64,000 nt of DNA, taken from positions 2,542,001 to 2,606,000 of the forward strand of contig CP099977.1 in assembly GCA_024372495.1 (NCBI GenBank), given 5' to 3'. Below, piece by piece: positions 1 through 10,210 of this stretch. The stretch is from Pseudarthrobacter sp. Fe7. GTDB taxonomy: Bacteria > Actinomycetota > Actinomycetes > Actinomycetales > Micrococcaceae. Within the stretch, counting starts at the first letter, position 1; the number at the start of each line of letters is the position of its first letter. The notes under the pieces were generated by a model. That model saw only the letters and a program-made list of their open reading frames with translations. It did no database searches and was not told the origin of the DNA. The position numbers and the translations under genes are program-made.

Positions 1-821
1 CGTGGTGCTGAAGCGGGCGAGTTTCAGGGTCAGCGGCGTGGCCACGGGCTTGACCGCGCCCATGAGGCGATGGATTTCGCCGAGTTCGGTTTCGCCCCCG
101 ATGGCCACGACGATTCCCGCGCCGGTACCGGCGGTCACCAGGGTGCCGCTGTACAGCATGTTCCTGCGGTCCGCCACAGGCGTGACCTGCGGCAGCACCA
201 CCTGGTCCTTGGACACCGGCCCGGACTCTCCGGTCAGCGCGGATTCATCCACCCGCAGCGCAGAGAGCCGCACCAGGCGGAGGTCGGCCGGTACCTTGTC
301 CCCGGCTTCCAGCAGGACCAGGTCGCCGGGAACCAGGTCCTCGGAGGGGACCTGCTTCCGCTCGCCGCCGCGCATCACTGCGGCATGCGTACGGACCAGC
401 GAATGGAGGGCATCGAGCGCCGCCTCCGCACGCACCTCCTGGATGAAACCGACGACCGTGTTGACCAGGACCACTGCCAGGATGACGCTCGAGTCGAGGA
501 ATTCGCCCAGTAACAAGGTGATCAAGGCTGCGGCCATCAGGACATAGACCAGGGGGTTGTTGAACTGGCGTCCCAGTTTGCGGGCGATGCCCCCGCGTTG
601 AGACCGGGGAGCTCGTTCGAGCCGAACTGGTTCCGGCGGCGCGCCACCTCTTCCCGGCTTAGACCCCGTGCAGCATCCGTTTCAAGCAGCAGCACCACTT
701 CATGGACCGGAAGCCCATGGTGGGCGGGCTCTGCAGCGTATCCGGGCTGGCCGCGGCCGCCGGAAGTATCCGGCCGCCTCGTTGTCGCATGCCCCTTCCG
801 GGTGGGCCTGGTCTTCGCCAT
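1..821 (-). CDS. Cation-transporting P-type ATPase, N-terminal part (runs off left edge; frameshifted)
   Basis: This is the first ~270 codons of a membrane ion pump driven by ATP; the rest lies left of the window. From the ATG at 821 there is a basic leader, then a cation-ATPase N-terminal domain (LSREEVARRRNQFGSNELP), two membrane segments (around VYVLMAAALITLLLG and VILAVVLVNTVVGF), and the start of the actuator domain with the TGES loop (DESALTGES), which drives dephosphorylation in this family. The DKTG phosphorylation site and nucleotide domain are not in the window, so the transported ion cannot be assigned; the layout resembles Ca2+/Na+ type (P2) pumps. The frame breaks at 590-594, where five C occur and six are needed to continue LNAGGIARKLG. 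Confidence 0.85.
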
Positions 822-834
822 GGGTACCCCGGCC

Positions 835-1847
835 TCAACGCCCCAGCCGGGCGTCGAGGGTGGCGAAACCGTACCCCGCCGCCGCAATGCGGTCGATGAC
901 CTGCGGGAGGGCGTCGGCGTCGAGCGTGGTCCCGTCATCGGGATTAGACCCGATATGCATGAGGACGATTTCACCGGGCTGCAGCCCGGCCAGGACCCGG
1001 TCGGCCACCGACTGGACGCTGGCGCCCCCACTGGTGCCTTTCCAGCCCAGCGTGTCCACCGTCCACCTCACGGCCACGTAGCCCAGGCTGTTGACCGCCG
1101 CGATGGTGCGGGCGTCGCGTTCGCCGTAGGGGAAGCGGAACAGCGGCCTGGGGTCGGCGCCGGCCGCCAGGATGGCCTGCTCGGCACCGCTCACCTGCTG
1201 GGCGATCTGGTCATCGCCCAGGCCGGTGAAGCCCGGATGGGTCATGGAATGGTTTGCCACCCGGTGCCCGGCGGACGCGATCTGCACCACGGCCTGCGGG
1301 CTGTTCGCAGCCCAGTTGCCAGTCAGGAAGAAGGTTCCGGGAACGCCGCGGGCGGCTAGGGCCGACAGGATTTTCGGTAGTCCCGCCGCGTTGGCACCGG
1401 CATCGAAGGTCAGTGCCACAACGCGGCCGGCCCCCGGAATGACGGTCAGGTCCTGGCCGCGGAGGGCCTCCGGAAACGGTGCCGGCTCCGCGGGAATCCC
1501 AGGCTCCGCCGGCGCCGGTGGCTGGGCCGGTACCTCGGGGGCTCCAGTTCCGGAACCGGGGGAACAGGGACCGGCGGTATGGCCACGGGTGGCTCCACCG
1601 GAGTCTGGCCCGCCTCGGGCGTGTCCGTTTCCCGTGCTGTTGGGGGTACGCCGGGGCTGGTCGGGCTGGCCGTGCCGCGCGGCGTCGGGGACGGAGGAGC
1701 CGGCGAAGCGGACGGGGCGGCCGACGGCGGACCGGCCGTGGGTGCCGGAAGCAACAGGGCCAGGGCGGTGGCGAGGACCGCCAAAGCGGCGGCGAGTGCT
1801 ATGGCGGGCGCCCGTCGTCGTACTTCACTGGACGGCACCGCCATCAC
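835..1847 (-). CDS. Polysaccharide deacetylase (NodB domain), membrane-anchored or secreted; frameshifted
   Basis: A carbohydrate esterase family 4 enzyme that probably removes acetyl groups from a cell-wall or surface polysaccharide. The ATG at 1847 opens a signal-anchor (residues ~12-34, AIALAAALAVLATALALLLP), followed by a Pro/Ala/Thr-rich linker of ~80 residues and the NodB domain. In that domain ALTFDAGAN carries the first catalytic/metal Asp, HSMTHPGF the metal His pair, FRFPYGERD the R-x-P-Y-G motif, and IVLMHIG the C-terminal H motif. The linker is out of frame with the domain in this sequence: a run of five G at 1537-1541 should be six. Its stop at 835 lies just before the P-type ATPase start on the same strand. 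Confidence 0.85.
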
Positions 1848-1886
1848 CTGCCCTGGAGGTTATTGTCCTATTCGCCGGTGTTCCGG

Positions 1887-2354
1887 TCAGGAACCCGTGG
1901 AACTGCCGGGCCCGTCCTCGGGGGTGTGGACCACCAGGACGGGGCAGTGGGCATGGGCCACGATGGCGGAGCTTACGGAGCCCAGGAGCAGTCCGCCGAA
2001 CCCGCCGTGGCCCCGGCGCCCCACCACGATCATGTCGGCGTCGCGGCTGGCGTCGATCAGCGCTTCCCGGGGATGGCTGCGGACCAGGGTTGAGGTGACG
2101 TTGGCCGGTGCCTCGGCTCCGAAGGCCTGCACCAGGGCATCGTCCAGGACTTTCCTGGCGCCCTCCTCGAAACCTTCGACGCCCATCATGACGTAGCCGC
2201 TGTACATTTGCGGGTACTCCCAGCAGGCGATGGCCTGCACCTTTGCGCCCAGGGAAGTGGCCATCCGCTGGGCCTGCCGCAGTGCCTCCACGGATGCTTC
2301 CGATCCGTCGACGCCCACTACAATCCTGGCTATTGGTGCCCCGGCAATGCTCAT
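1887..2354 (-). CDS. Universal stress protein (UspA), single domain
   Basis: A 155-residue cytoplasmic UspA-fold protein; such proteins bind ATP and accumulate under starvation, hypoxia or oxidative stress. The family motifs are clear: IVVGVDGSEAS at the N terminus, and near the C terminus MIVVGRRGHGGFGGLLLGSVS followed by HCPVLVV, which includes the G-2X-G-9X-G(S/T) ATP-binding pattern. Its partner or target cannot be read from sequence. It lies 39 bases upstream of the deacetylase on the same strand and near a second, two-domain Usp gene at 4013-4880, so this is a small stress-gene neighbourhood. Confidence 0.9.
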   Translation of the reverse strand: MSIAGAPIARIVVGVDGSEASVEALRQAQRMATSLGAKVQAIACWEYPQMYSGYVMMGVEGFEEGARKVLDDALVQAFGAEAPANVTSTLVRSHPREALIDASRDADMIVVGRRGHGGFGGLLLGSVSSAIVAHAHCPVLVVHTPEDGPGSSTGS

Positions 2355-2428
2355 GTCTGCTCCCTCGTCGGACCCGCGTTCTCACGCCCATCATGCCTTC
2401 AGGCGCGCGGCCAGGCTAGGGGCTAAGG

Positions 2429-3961
2429 TCATGGCGCGACGGCGGGCGGCACTCCCCGCGGGGGAATGGACTCTCCGGGCTCGGTGGCGCCCTGGTCCAG
2501 GCGGAACGGCGGGTACTCGTCCCGCATCAGCGCGGTGTACACCAGGACACGGTAGATCCAGCGGTTGATGCCCAGGATGAAATCGAACAGCGGGCGCTGG
2601 TAGCGGCCGGTGAACAGCAGGATCACTGCCGCGACAATTACCAGCAGCCCCAGCAGGGACGGGCCGGTTCCCCGGTCGTAGGCGGTGCCGATGACGCTGC
2701 CTTCGTCCTCCCACCGCCAGACGGTTCCCGTGGTTCCTGCGAAGGCGCCCACCAGGAGCAGGTGCGGAATGGACAGGAGCCACCACTTCACCAGGACCAG
2801 CCCGCGCGAGAGCCGCTCCGGGTAGTCGACCTCAAAATTGGCGGGGTAGTTGGCGCGTTTGAGGGTGAACGGCGGGTAGAGGTCAGTGCCCACGGCGGCG
2901 TAGGTGTAGAACGCCACCCGCCAGTTCCACCGCAGGACGCCCACGTTGAAGTCGAACAGTGCCCGCGGGTACCGGCCGGTAAACAGGATGCCGAATCCCG
3001 CCACGATGGTGGTGATGGCGAAGGCGAACCAGAGGAAGAAGAGAAGGATGAAGTGCGGTATGGCGAGGAACCATTTGACCAGCCACATCCACCGGGAAAG
3101 GCCGGGATCGAGTTCGCCAGAGAGCCTTGAAGGGTAGCCGGGACGCCCTCCTGCGGCCATGGTGGCTGGCGGCGGCGCGGGGACGGCCTGAGGTGCGGCC
3201 GGTACGGCCTGGCCTCCCGGATAGCCCGGCGCCGTCGCCGGCGCACCCGCGGCCGGTCCGCTTGGCGGAGGGCCGGCGGACGGCGGTCCGGCATGCCGGC
3301 CCAGACCAGCGGCCCCAAAGATAATCAGGGGAACGCCGACCAGCAGGGCAATGATCCCGCCCACCAGCAGGCCGGTGGCTGCGGGCCGGATCAGATCGGA
3401 GCGGAATCCGGCCTGCGCCTGGACATCAATCCCGGGGAGGCGTCGGCGTTCATCACCACGATTTCCCAGGCTCCGGGCGTGATGTTGCAGGCGAGCTCCT
3501 GCTCTCCCGTGCCAGACACGGAGGCGGTCCAGATGAGCTGGGCGGCCGGCGGTGAGGCCGGGTTGCCACCCGGTACGTCGCGGTATTCGGCCCGGAATGG
3601 CCGCTGGCGGACGTTGAGCAGGCTCCGAGTGGTGCACCCCTGACAGGTACCGTTCGACGTCGGCCTGCGGGCCGATGCCAATGAACACCGGTTTGTCCGG
3701 GGCCACCGATGCAACGCGCAGCCGCAGGGTGCCGATATCGAAGGGAAGCCTGCCGGGAAGGTCCTCCCCAATGGCGTCGGCCCGCGGAGACGTCAGGGCG
3801 AAGGAACTTACGGAGAAACGCGAGGTCCCTGACGTCAGGTATCCATCCCCCTGGATTGATCCCACAGCTGACGCCACGGCCCCACCCGCCAGCGCAGCCA
3901 GGCCCGGGAGGGTTATCAGGATCCCAAGGATCAGCATGATGATGGCAGCGGGCTTCTTCAT
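2429..3961 (-). CDS. DUF4389 repeat membrane protein; frameshifted twice
   Basis: A ~510-residue membrane protein of unknown function. From ATG 3961 (GGAAGG ribosome site) it shows a signal-like hydrophobic start (residues ~6-30), an extracytoplasmic stretch of ~170 residues, a membrane helix ([20 protein letters not shown]), a Gly/Pro/Ala-rich linker, and two tandem DUF4389 units, each with a W-F/W-W membrane segment and the box [12 protein letters not shown] or [12 protein letters not shown]. Two frame breaks occur. AGGCT at 3620-3624 should be AGCT (restores [11 protein letters not shown]), and the C run at 3431-3433 lacks one C (restores [13 protein letters not shown]). The middle extracytoplasmic part is therefore only visible after repair. 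The domain is common in actinobacteria but no activity is established. Confidence 0.85.
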   Translation of the reverse strand: MKKPAAIIMLILGILITLPGLAALAGGAVASAVGSIQGDGYLTSGTSRFSVSSFALTSPRADAIGEDLPGRLPFDIGTLRLRVASVAPDKPVFIGIGPQADVERYLSGVHHSEPAQRPPAAIPGRIPRRTGWQPGLTAGRPAHLDRLRVWHGRAGARLQHHARSLGNRGDERRRLPGIDVQAQAGFRSDLIRPAATGLLVGGIIALLVGVPLIIFGAAGLGRHAGPPSAGPPPSGPAAGAPATAPGYPGGQAVPAAPQAVPAPPPATMAAGGRPGYPSRLSGELDPGLSRWMWLVKWFLAIPHFILLFFLWFAFAITTIVAGFGILFTGRYPRALFDFNVGVLRWNWRVAFYTYAAVGTDLYPPFTLKRANYPANFEVDYPERLSRGLVLVKWWLLSIPHLLLVGAFAGTTGTVWRWEDEGSVIGTAYDRGTGPSLLGLLVIVAAVILLFTGRYQRPLFDFILGINRWIYRVLVYTALMRDEYPPFRLDQGATEPGESIPPRGVPPAVAP

Positions 3962-4012
3962 GGCGTAGCACCTTCCGCGTGGACTGCGGGCAGGGGGAGC
4001 AGCGGGCGCGGC

Positions 4013-4880
4013 CTAGATGGTGTTCGTGGCGGCCTGGGTCCGGGTGATGATGGTGGGGCACGGTAGGTGTTTCAGGACGCCGTGTGCGGTGGAACCGAGC
4101 AGGAGGCGTTTGAAGGCGCCCCGGCCTCGGCTGCCACCCACGAGGAGCCGCGCCCCGGCCGCAGCGTCCACGAGGGCGTCCACCGGGCCTCTTTCAGTCA
4201 CCAGCTGCTGGTGGACGGTGAGGTCCGGGTAGTCTTCCTTCAGCCCGGCGACGGTTTCGGAGAGGACCACCCGGTCCTCTTCCACGATGAGGTCCGCGAG
4301 CGCGGTGGGCGTCAGCCCGGCGTCAACGATGGGGTTCGGCACGCTGACGGCATAGACCACCGTGAGTTCGTCACCTTCCCGGTCTGCCTCAGCGGCTGCG
4401 ACGGCAACGGCCTGCGTGGCTTCGGGGGATCCGTCCACGCCCACCACCACCCCTGACCGGCCTTCGAGGTCCTGGGTTCCGACGACGGCGACAGGGACTT
4501 TGGCGGCGGTGGCGACCTGGAGTGCGCGGTCGGCAAGGGCGCCGCCGAGGTGGCCGCTGCCGGAACCGATGACCATCATGGAGGTCTTCTTGGAGTACTT
4601 GGCCAGGGATCCGCCCACGCTTCCGGTGAGCAGGCTCGGTGGCCGGAGTGATGGACACGGCTCCTTCCAGCCGGCCGGCGGCAGTTTTGAGGAGTTCCTC
4701 GCCCGCGTGCTGGAGGGTTCCAAACCACGGATAGGGTTCGGCAACCCAGCGGTCGTCCACCACGTGGAGTACCACCAGCGGCAGACCTGCGCGGTGGGCG
4801 CGGCGGGCTGCCCACAGGACTGCTGCCTGGCTTTGGGCGGAGTCATTGGTCCCCACGGCGATGGGTTTCTGGGATGTCAT
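4013..4880 (-). CDS. Universal stress protein with two UspA domains; frameshifted
   Basis: A ~289-residue tandem Usp protein. The start is ATG 4880 behind AGGAAG. Domain 1 begins PIAVGTNDSAQSQAAVLWA and ends around SMMVIGSGSGH; domain 2 begins VVVGVDGSPEATQAVAVA and ends RLLVGGSRGRGAFKRLLLGS then CPTIITRT. The ATP-binding G-2X-G-9X-GS pattern is intact in domain 2 and weaker in domain 1. AGGCT at 4632-4636 (AGCT expected; restores TPATELLTGSVGG) puts the first ~80 residues in another frame from the rest. Tandem Usp proteins are typical of actinobacteria and often belong to dormancy or redox regulons; the sequence here does not say which. Confidence 0.88.
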
Positions 4881-4988
4881 GGCCGCACTTCCTGCTCGTT
4901 GTGAACTGGTGTCCCTGCCTTTCAAGACTGGCCCTGGCGCCAGCGGCACTCTAGGGCCAAAAGTCACCGAAGCGCTGTTCAGGCGCCC

Positions 4989-6140
4989 CTATGCGCCGGA
5001 TCCGGGTTCAGCTGGAGCGACTGGCTCGGGGCCGGGCGTGTTCCGTTCTGCAAGGGTCTTGTAGATCGTCCAGCCGACGGCGGTGAGAGGCACCGCCAGC
5101 AGCGCACCGATGACGCCGGCCAGGGTTGCCCCCGCGGCCAGGGCGAGGATGATCACCAACCCGTGGATCCGAAGGACCCGGCCCATGAAAAGGGGCTGGA
5201 GGATGTGGTGCTCAAACTGGTTGGCAGCCACCAGGATCAGCAGGACAACAAGCGCGGGGACCGGTCCGTTTTCCACCAGGGCCACCAGTACGGCCAGGCT
5301 GCCGGCGGCGGTTGCACCGATGATGGGAATAAAGCCGCCCAGAAAGACCACTGCCGCCAGGGGGACTGCCAACGGAACCTGCAGGATCAGGAGTCCGATC
5401 AGGACAATGACGGCATCAATGGCGGCGATGATGAGCGTGCCGCGGACGTAGCCGCCCAGCACCACGATGCTGCGTTCGGCCGCGAGGTGCGCCCGTCCCT
5501 GGCGGGTTCCCGGGAGGAAGCCAATCAGGAAGTACCGGATTTTTTCGCCGTCTTTAAGGAAGAAGAACAGGATGACCGCCGTCAGGACTGAACCGGCCAC
5601 GATTTCCCCGGCAGTCCTCAGCCCGGTCAAGGCATCGGCACCCAGGGTGCCGCCGGCGAGGAACTTCTGGAACTCGCTGCGGGCGGCGTCTATCTGGGCG
5701 TTCGTCAGCGCAACGGGGCCGGTGGTGATGAACTGCTGCAGCTGGCCTATGCCCGCTTCTGCCCTCGCTGCCAGGACGGAGGCCTGCTGCCGGACCAGGG
5801 CGATGATTCCACCCACCACGCCGGCCGCCACCGCCAGGATCACCAGGAAGGACGACAGGACAGCCAGGGCACGGGGCCAGCCCCGGGCGGCGAGCCAGCG
5901 GACCGCAGGAGCCATGGCCGAGGCAAGTATCAACGCAACAAGAACCGGGATGGTCACCAGTGGAACCCGGGTTGCGGCCGTCACCACGACCCAGGCGAGC
6001 GACAGGACAGCGAGCGTCTGGACCGCCCGGATGCTTGCCCGGCCCAGGCCGTCGGTCCACAGGACTGACAACCTGCCGGTGAAGGGCCGGGGGCGGGGCT
6101 GGCCTGCTGGGTCCCCGTCCGGGGTCACGTCGCGTTCCAT
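4989..6140 (-). CDS. AI-2E family transporter (PerM/TqsA-like membrane protein)
   Basis: A ~383-residue integral membrane protein with about eight hydrophobic segments, placed in the AI-2E transporter family (Pfam PF01594). Members have been linked to export of autoinducer-2, other small solutes, or Na+(Li+)/H+ exchange, so the substrate is open. The start is ATG 6140, preceded by AAGGAG at the right distance; an in-frame ATG 15 bases further up has no better site. Family signatures include LFFFLKDGEKI, the glycine-rich membrane stretch AVVFLGGFIPIIGATAAGSLAV, and the C-terminal hydrophobic block ending in GVIGALLAVPLTAVGWTIYKTL. A short Pro/Gly-rich tail follows. The reading frame is intact. 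Confidence 0.87.
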   Translation of the reverse strand: MERDVTPDGDPAGQPRPRPFTGRLSVLWTDGLGRASIRAVQTLAVLSLAWVVVTAATRVPLVTIPVLVALILASAMAPAVRWLAARGWPRALAVLSSFLVILAVAAGVVGGIIALVRQQASVLAARAEAGIGQLQQFITTGPVALTNAQIDAARSEFQKFLAGGTLGADALTGLRTAGEIVAGSVLTAVILFFFLKDGEKIRYFLIGFLPGTRQGRAHLAAERSIVVLGGYVRGTLIIAAIDAVIVLIGLLILQVPLAVPLAAVVFLGGFIPIIGATAAGSLAVLVALVENGPVPALVVLLILVAANQFEHHILQPLFMGRVLRIHGLVIILALAAGATLAGVIGALLAVPLTAVGWTIYKTLAERNTPGPEPVAPAEPGSGA

Positions 6141-6538
6141 GGCTTCTCCTTGCATGCCGGCATGACCCGGCTCGGAAATCGTGCGTCTTATGTCTTTGTT
6201 TACCCCGAAATTCCGCTATTGAACTTCGGCAGCGCCGGACAACCGAGGAAATCGCAGCATGAAGCCTTCTTTCCTGGCATGTCTTCGGCCGCAGCTCTTC
6301 TGCCGCGGCGGTACCTGGGGGACCATGGATAAGTGCCGGAATGCGCTGCGACCATACGCCCAGCAGGGCGTTCCCTGAGCGGTGTGGCCGTGGTGCCATC
6401 CCTTCGCAGCCGCCCTGGTCCGGCACGTGCACCCCATAGCGGTCCCCGCAAGGCCCCGGATCGGAACGATGGCATCCGCTCCTGTTGATCAGTATGCTTA
6501 CTATTGTCCGCCCAACGGTCAATGAGGAAGGCAGCATC
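6141..6538. other. Gene-free intergenic region between AI-2E gene and DUF5709-like gene
   Basis: Nearly 400 bases between divergent genes, with no conserved protein-like frame on either strand. It presumably holds both promoters. The only recognisable element is the imperfect palindrome AGTATGCTTACT around 6492-6503, 36 bases before the next start, described separately. I see no RNA gene in it. Confidence 0.6.
6492..6503. promoter_or_regulatory. Imperfect AGTATGCTTACT palindrome upstream of the DUF5709-like gene
   Basis: AGTATGCTTACT reads AGTAAGCATACT on the other strand and resembles the perfect TAAGCATGCTTA palindrome at 14392-14403 before the SDR gene. Both sit within ~100 bases of starts of stress-type genes. 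This may be a shared operator or part of an alternative-sigma promoter; only two copies are compared here, so it is weak evidence. Confidence 0.3.
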
Positions 6539-6971
6539 ATGACTGAACAGAACGTCCCGGATGAGGAGCCTGGAAGTCGTGGAGGAAGACGACGTTCTTC
6601 TCGATGAAACTCCCGGCGCGGCCTCGTCCCTGGAACTGGACCCCGTGTCGGGTGAGCCGGACAGCTACCCGGGCGCGGCCGAGAACAACCCCGACCGCTG
6701 GCAGGAGGATCCGCTGCTGCAGGACGAGGGCGTCTCCGGTGAAGAGGAGGACTTCCTGAGCGATCAGGCGCTGCGGGACGAAAGCGCGGAGGCACGGTAC
6801 CGCTCCGGCGATGAGCAGGTCCCGCCGGACGCCCCCACGCTGGGCGAAGCCGCAGCGGATGTCGATTTTGGCGAAGCCCCCACCGGCCTTGAGGCGGACG
6901 CCAGCGACGACGAGGAAAATTATGGCGGCTCGCCGCTCAGCGAGTTCGAGCCCGACGACCTGGAACGCTAG
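6539..6971 (+). CDS. Acidic DUF5709-like protein; frameshifted
   Basis: A ~144-residue, very acidic, apparently unstructured soluble protein with no catalytic motif. I place it near DUF5709, an actinobacterial family of unknown role, from its conserved string of short acidic boxes (SYPGAAENNPDRWQEDPLL, LSDQALRDESAEARYRSGD, PLSEFEPDDLER). The start is ATG 6539 after GAGGAAGG. AGCCT at 6567-6571 should be AGCT; the repaired N terminus reads MTEQNVPDEELEVVEEDDVL. Without the repair the first ten codons run into another frame. A sequence element shared with the SDR stress gene lies upstream. Confidence 0.75.
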
Positions 6972-7022
6972 CAACCCCGGTGGCCGGGCCGCCCGGGCCC
7001 GGCCTGCAGGGGAGGGAGAACC

Positions 7023-7547
7023 ATGCAATCCAAAGAACTGTTACGAGAGGCCTTCGATCGGCTGCCGGGCCTGGTCCGGGACGCACTCGACAGGCTCGAG
7101 GAGGCGCAGTTGCAGCATCGTCCCGGTGGCAACGGCAATTCCATCGCCTGGCTTATCTGGCACACGGGCAGGGTAGAGGATGCCCAGATAGCCTCGGCCG
7201 CCGGCCTGGAGCAGGTCTGGATGGCTGGCGGATTCGCCAAGCGCTTTGCACTACCGCTCCCGGAGCGTGACACGGGCTACGGCCATTCGAGCGGGCAGGT
7301 GGACGCCGTCCGGGCACCCCGGTCACTCCTGCAGGAGTACTACGAGGCCGTCCACCAACAAACTTCCAGGGTCCTCGGGGAGATCGGTGATCGGGACCTG
7401 GACCGCGTGGTTGACAGGCACTGGGATCCGCCTGTGACTCTGGGAGTGCGGCTCGTCAGCATTCTCGGGGACTGCTACCAGCACATCGGTCAGGCCGCTT
7501 ATGCCAAGGGCCTGCACGCCGGGATGGCAGACACCGCAGGTGCGTGA
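7023..7547 (+). CDS. DinB-family protein (DUF664, mycothiol-dependent enzyme type)
   Basis: A 174-residue soluble four-helix-bundle protein of the DinB/YfiT superfamily. Actinobacterial DUF664 members are often mycothiol-dependent transferases or isomerases that bind a divalent metal through three His. Candidate metal His are visible in [16 protein letters not shown] (residue ~48), possibly [11 protein letters not shown] (~114), and [14 protein letters not shown] (~159). The start ATG 7023 follows GGGAGGGAG. The gene is intact and stands alone, 51 bases after the DUF5709-like gene on the same strand. The substrate is not readable. Confidence 0.8.
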   Translation: MQSKELLREAFDRLPGLVRDALDRLEEAQLQHRPGGNGNSIAWLIWHTGRVEDAQIASAAGLEQVWMAGGFAKRFALPLPERDTGYGHSSGQVDAVRAPRSLLQEYYEAVHQQTSRVLGEIGDRDLDRVVDRHWDPPVTLGVRLVSILGDCYQHIGQAAYAKGLHAGMADTAGA

Positions 7548-7775
7548 ACCCCTGGTGCCGGGGACCGCTTCACAGGTGCCCACCCGGACAAGGAAGCATA
7601 ACGGCTATTTCCTGCGCTGGGACAGCGAAGAGATCCTCTGCGATCCGGGTGAGGGCCCCAGCGCCAGACCCGGCCCGGCGGTACCTGCACCTTAACCCGG
7701 AACGCATCCCTGTTCCGCCGCGGCGGCAAGCGGCACGGGAGGCAGCGGAACAAACGACAGCGATAGGGTTAAAGC

Positions 7776-9250
7776 ATGACAGCAGCAGCTGAATCCACGG
7801 TTATTTTCGACAGCCGTTTCGCCCGTGAACTGACGGAACTCGCCGTCCCCTGGCAGGCAGAGGAAGCACCCAGCCCGGAACTCCTGGTCCTGAACGACAA
7901 GCTGGCAATGGACCTAGGGCTTGACCCGCAGTACCTGCGCAGCCCCGAGGGCGTGCGGCTCCTGGTCGGAAACCACGTTCCCGTGGGTGCAACACCGGTG
8001 GCACAGGCTTATGCCGGGCACCAGTTCGGTGGGTACTCGCCCCTGCTCGGTGACGGACGTGCACTGCTGCTGGGTGAGGCCACGGACGAAGGCGGCCGCC
8101 TCCTGGACGTCGCCCTCAAAGGTTCGGGGCGCACGCCTTTCGCCCGCGCCGGCGACGGCCGTGCCGTCGTCGGGCCCATGCTGCGCGAATACCTTGTCAG
8201 TGAAGCAATGCACGCATTGCACGTTCCCACCACACGCTCCCTCGCCGTCGTGGCCACCGGCCGGCAGGTCCGGCGCGATGGCATGCTGCCCGGCGCCGTC
8301 CTGGCGCGGGTGGCAAGCAGCCACCTGCGCGTGGGCAGTTTCCAGTACGCGCGGGCTACGGACAACGAGGACCTCCTCAGGCGGTTGGCGGACCACGCCA
8401 TCAGCCGGCACTACCCGGACGCCGCTGAAGCCCGAAATCCCTACCTGGCGCTGTTCGGGTCCGTCGTGTCCGCCCAGGCGGAGCCTGGTGGCCCGGTGGA
8501 TGCTGGTGGGATTCGTCCACGGGGTCATGAACACGGACAACATGACAATCTCCGGGGAAACCATCGACTATGGCCCGTGCGCATTCATGGACGCATTCAA
8601 TCCGGCCGCCGTCTACAGCTCCATCGACGTCAATGGGCGCTACGCCTACGCCAACCAGCCGGTGCTTGCAGAATGGAACCTTGCCCGGCTCGCCGAAGCG
8701 ATGCTGCCGCTCATCGACGAGGACCAGGAAAAGGCGGTTGCCCCGGCAGTAGAGGTGCTCGGCGGCTTCCGCGGACAGTACGGCAGGGCATGGTTCCGGG
8801 GCATGAAAACCAAGCTGGGCCTGGGAAGCCTCGACGGAGGTGAAGCCGATGCCGCCGCCTCGGCCCTGGTGGATAATGCCATCGCCATCCTGAAGGACGG
8901 CCCGGTGGACTACACGCTGTTCTTCCGGAACCTGGGCAAGGCAGCCCGCGGGGACCTCCGCCCCGTCCGCGGCATGGTCCTTGACCTGGCCGCCGTTGAC
9001 GCCTGGCTGGAGCGCTGGCTGGCGCTCAAGCCCGACGCGGAGTTGATGGACAGTGTGAACCCGGCCTATATCCCGCGAAACCACCTTGTGGAAGACGCGC
9101 TGTCCGCCGCCACGGGCGGAAACCTGGCTCCCCTGCAGCAGCCTGCTCCAGGCCGTCAGCGACCCCTTCACGGAGCGGCCCGGGCTGGAACGCTACATGG
9201 ACGGCCCGCCTGAAGACTTCGGCAGCTATACCACCTTCTGCGGTACCTGA
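7776..9250 (+). CDS. selO: SelO (YdiU) protein adenylyltransferase; frameshifted twice
   Basis: SelO is a pseudokinase-fold enzyme that transfers AMP from ATP to Ser/Thr/Tyr of target proteins, linked to redox homeostasis. The repaired ~490-residue protein has the family length. Visible are the N-terminal [13 protein letters not shown], the nucleotide site [13 protein letters not shown], the [26 protein letters not shown] block with the catalytic Lys and Arg, HGVMNTDNM with the metal-binding Asn/Asp, and [15 protein letters not shown] at 8482-8486 should be AGCT (restores [17 protein letters not shown]) and AGCCT at 9140-9144 should be AGCT (restores [11 protein letters not shown]). As written, the protein would stop before the active-site second half. 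It ends at TGA 9248-9250, just before a strong hairpin. Confidence 0.93.
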
Positions 9251-9278
9251 CCGCGAGGGGCGCACGGGCGGCAAAACG

Positions 9279-9321
9279 GCAGGAGGGCGGCCGCCCGGAT
9301 ACCCGGCGGCCGCCCTCCTGC
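9279..9321. terminator. Strong bidirectional hairpin terminator between selO and the LysM-NlpC gene
   Basis: A 17-base-pair perfect inverted repeat: arm 9279-9295 and arm 9305-9321 around a nine-base loop, with the core GGAGGGCGGCCGCC. It sits between two convergent genes (selO ends 9250, the NlpC gene ends 9360 on the other strand), the usual place for a terminator acting on both. There is no U tract, as is common in actinobacteria. Confidence 0.85.
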
Positions 9322-9359
9322 GCCATCCGGACCGCCATGCGGGCCGGATGGCGCGAAGG

Positions 9360-10205
9360 CTACGCTACGCGAACAGCGGAGTAGCCGCCGAGCCAGCTGA
9401 TGGAGTGCACCTGCGTGTCAAAACCGTTGACTCCGCCACTGACAACCTGGCCGTTGCCCGCGTAAACGCCCACGTGGCCGGAGGTAATGATCAGGTCGCC
9501 GGGGGCGGGGAGCTTACAACGGTGCCGTACTGGAAGAACTGGGTGGGGGCCAGGTCGCCCACGGACTTGCCGACGGAACGCAGGGCCTTCTCAACCATGG
9601 CGGTGCAGTCCTGCTTGACACCCAACTGGCTATAGGCCGACGCGAGGATGGCGGCGCCGGTGCCCGTGCCCGTGGTGGACGCCACCGGGGTGGCAGAAGC
9701 GTAGGACATGTTCATGCCGGTGTTCGCCGGTACGGAAGCAGCTGCCACCTGGACGGGCGCTGAGGCGGGGGCAGGTGCCGGAGCCTGCGGTGTAGCCCGC
9801 GCCGGGAATCTGGATCTGGTCGCCTGGGTAGATGACTGAGGACAGTCCCAGGCCGTTGGCGGCCAGGACGTCACTGAGGCTGACTCCATAGGCTGCGGCA
9901 ATGGCGCCGAGGGTGTCGCCGGAAACGACGGTGTGGACGTTGGCCGCTGCTGCGGCGGGGGCTGCTGCCGGGGCGGCAGGTGCCGAATAGGCCTGGACGC
10001 TGGCCTGCCCGGAGGTGTCAGGGGCGGTCACGCCGGCATGGGCCGGGGCGCCGACGCCGAACGCAATGCCGGACGCTGCAGCAACGGCGAGTGCGGGGCG
10101 CCCCAGCGAGCGGGCCTGGGACTTGGCTGTAACGGCGAGGCCCTCGAGCACAATGGAGCGGGCCGGAGTCGCGCGGTGACGGGCTGGAACGGAATTTTTT
10201 GACAC
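9360..10205 (-). CDS. Secreted LysM + NlpC/P60 cell-wall peptidase; frameshifted twice
   Basis: A secreted peptidoglycan hydrolase of ~280 residues. The GTG start at 10205 follows GGGAGAGG. Then comes a signal peptide (AVAAASGIAFGVGAPAHA), an Ala/Pro-rich linker, one LysM wall-binding domain (HTVVSGDTLGAIAAAYGVSL ... VIYPGDQIQIP), a second linker and an NlpC/P60 domain. The catalytic Cys is in LGVKQDCTAMVEKALRSVG and the His in TSGHVGVYAGNGQVV. AGCCT at 9782-9786 should be AGCT (restores GAGYTAAPAPAPAS), and five G at 9501-9505 should be six (restores SSPPPGDLIITSGHVG). A c-di-AMP riboswitch sits directly upstream, matching known control of wall hydrolases. Confidence 0.9.
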
Positions 10206-10210
10206 AGTTG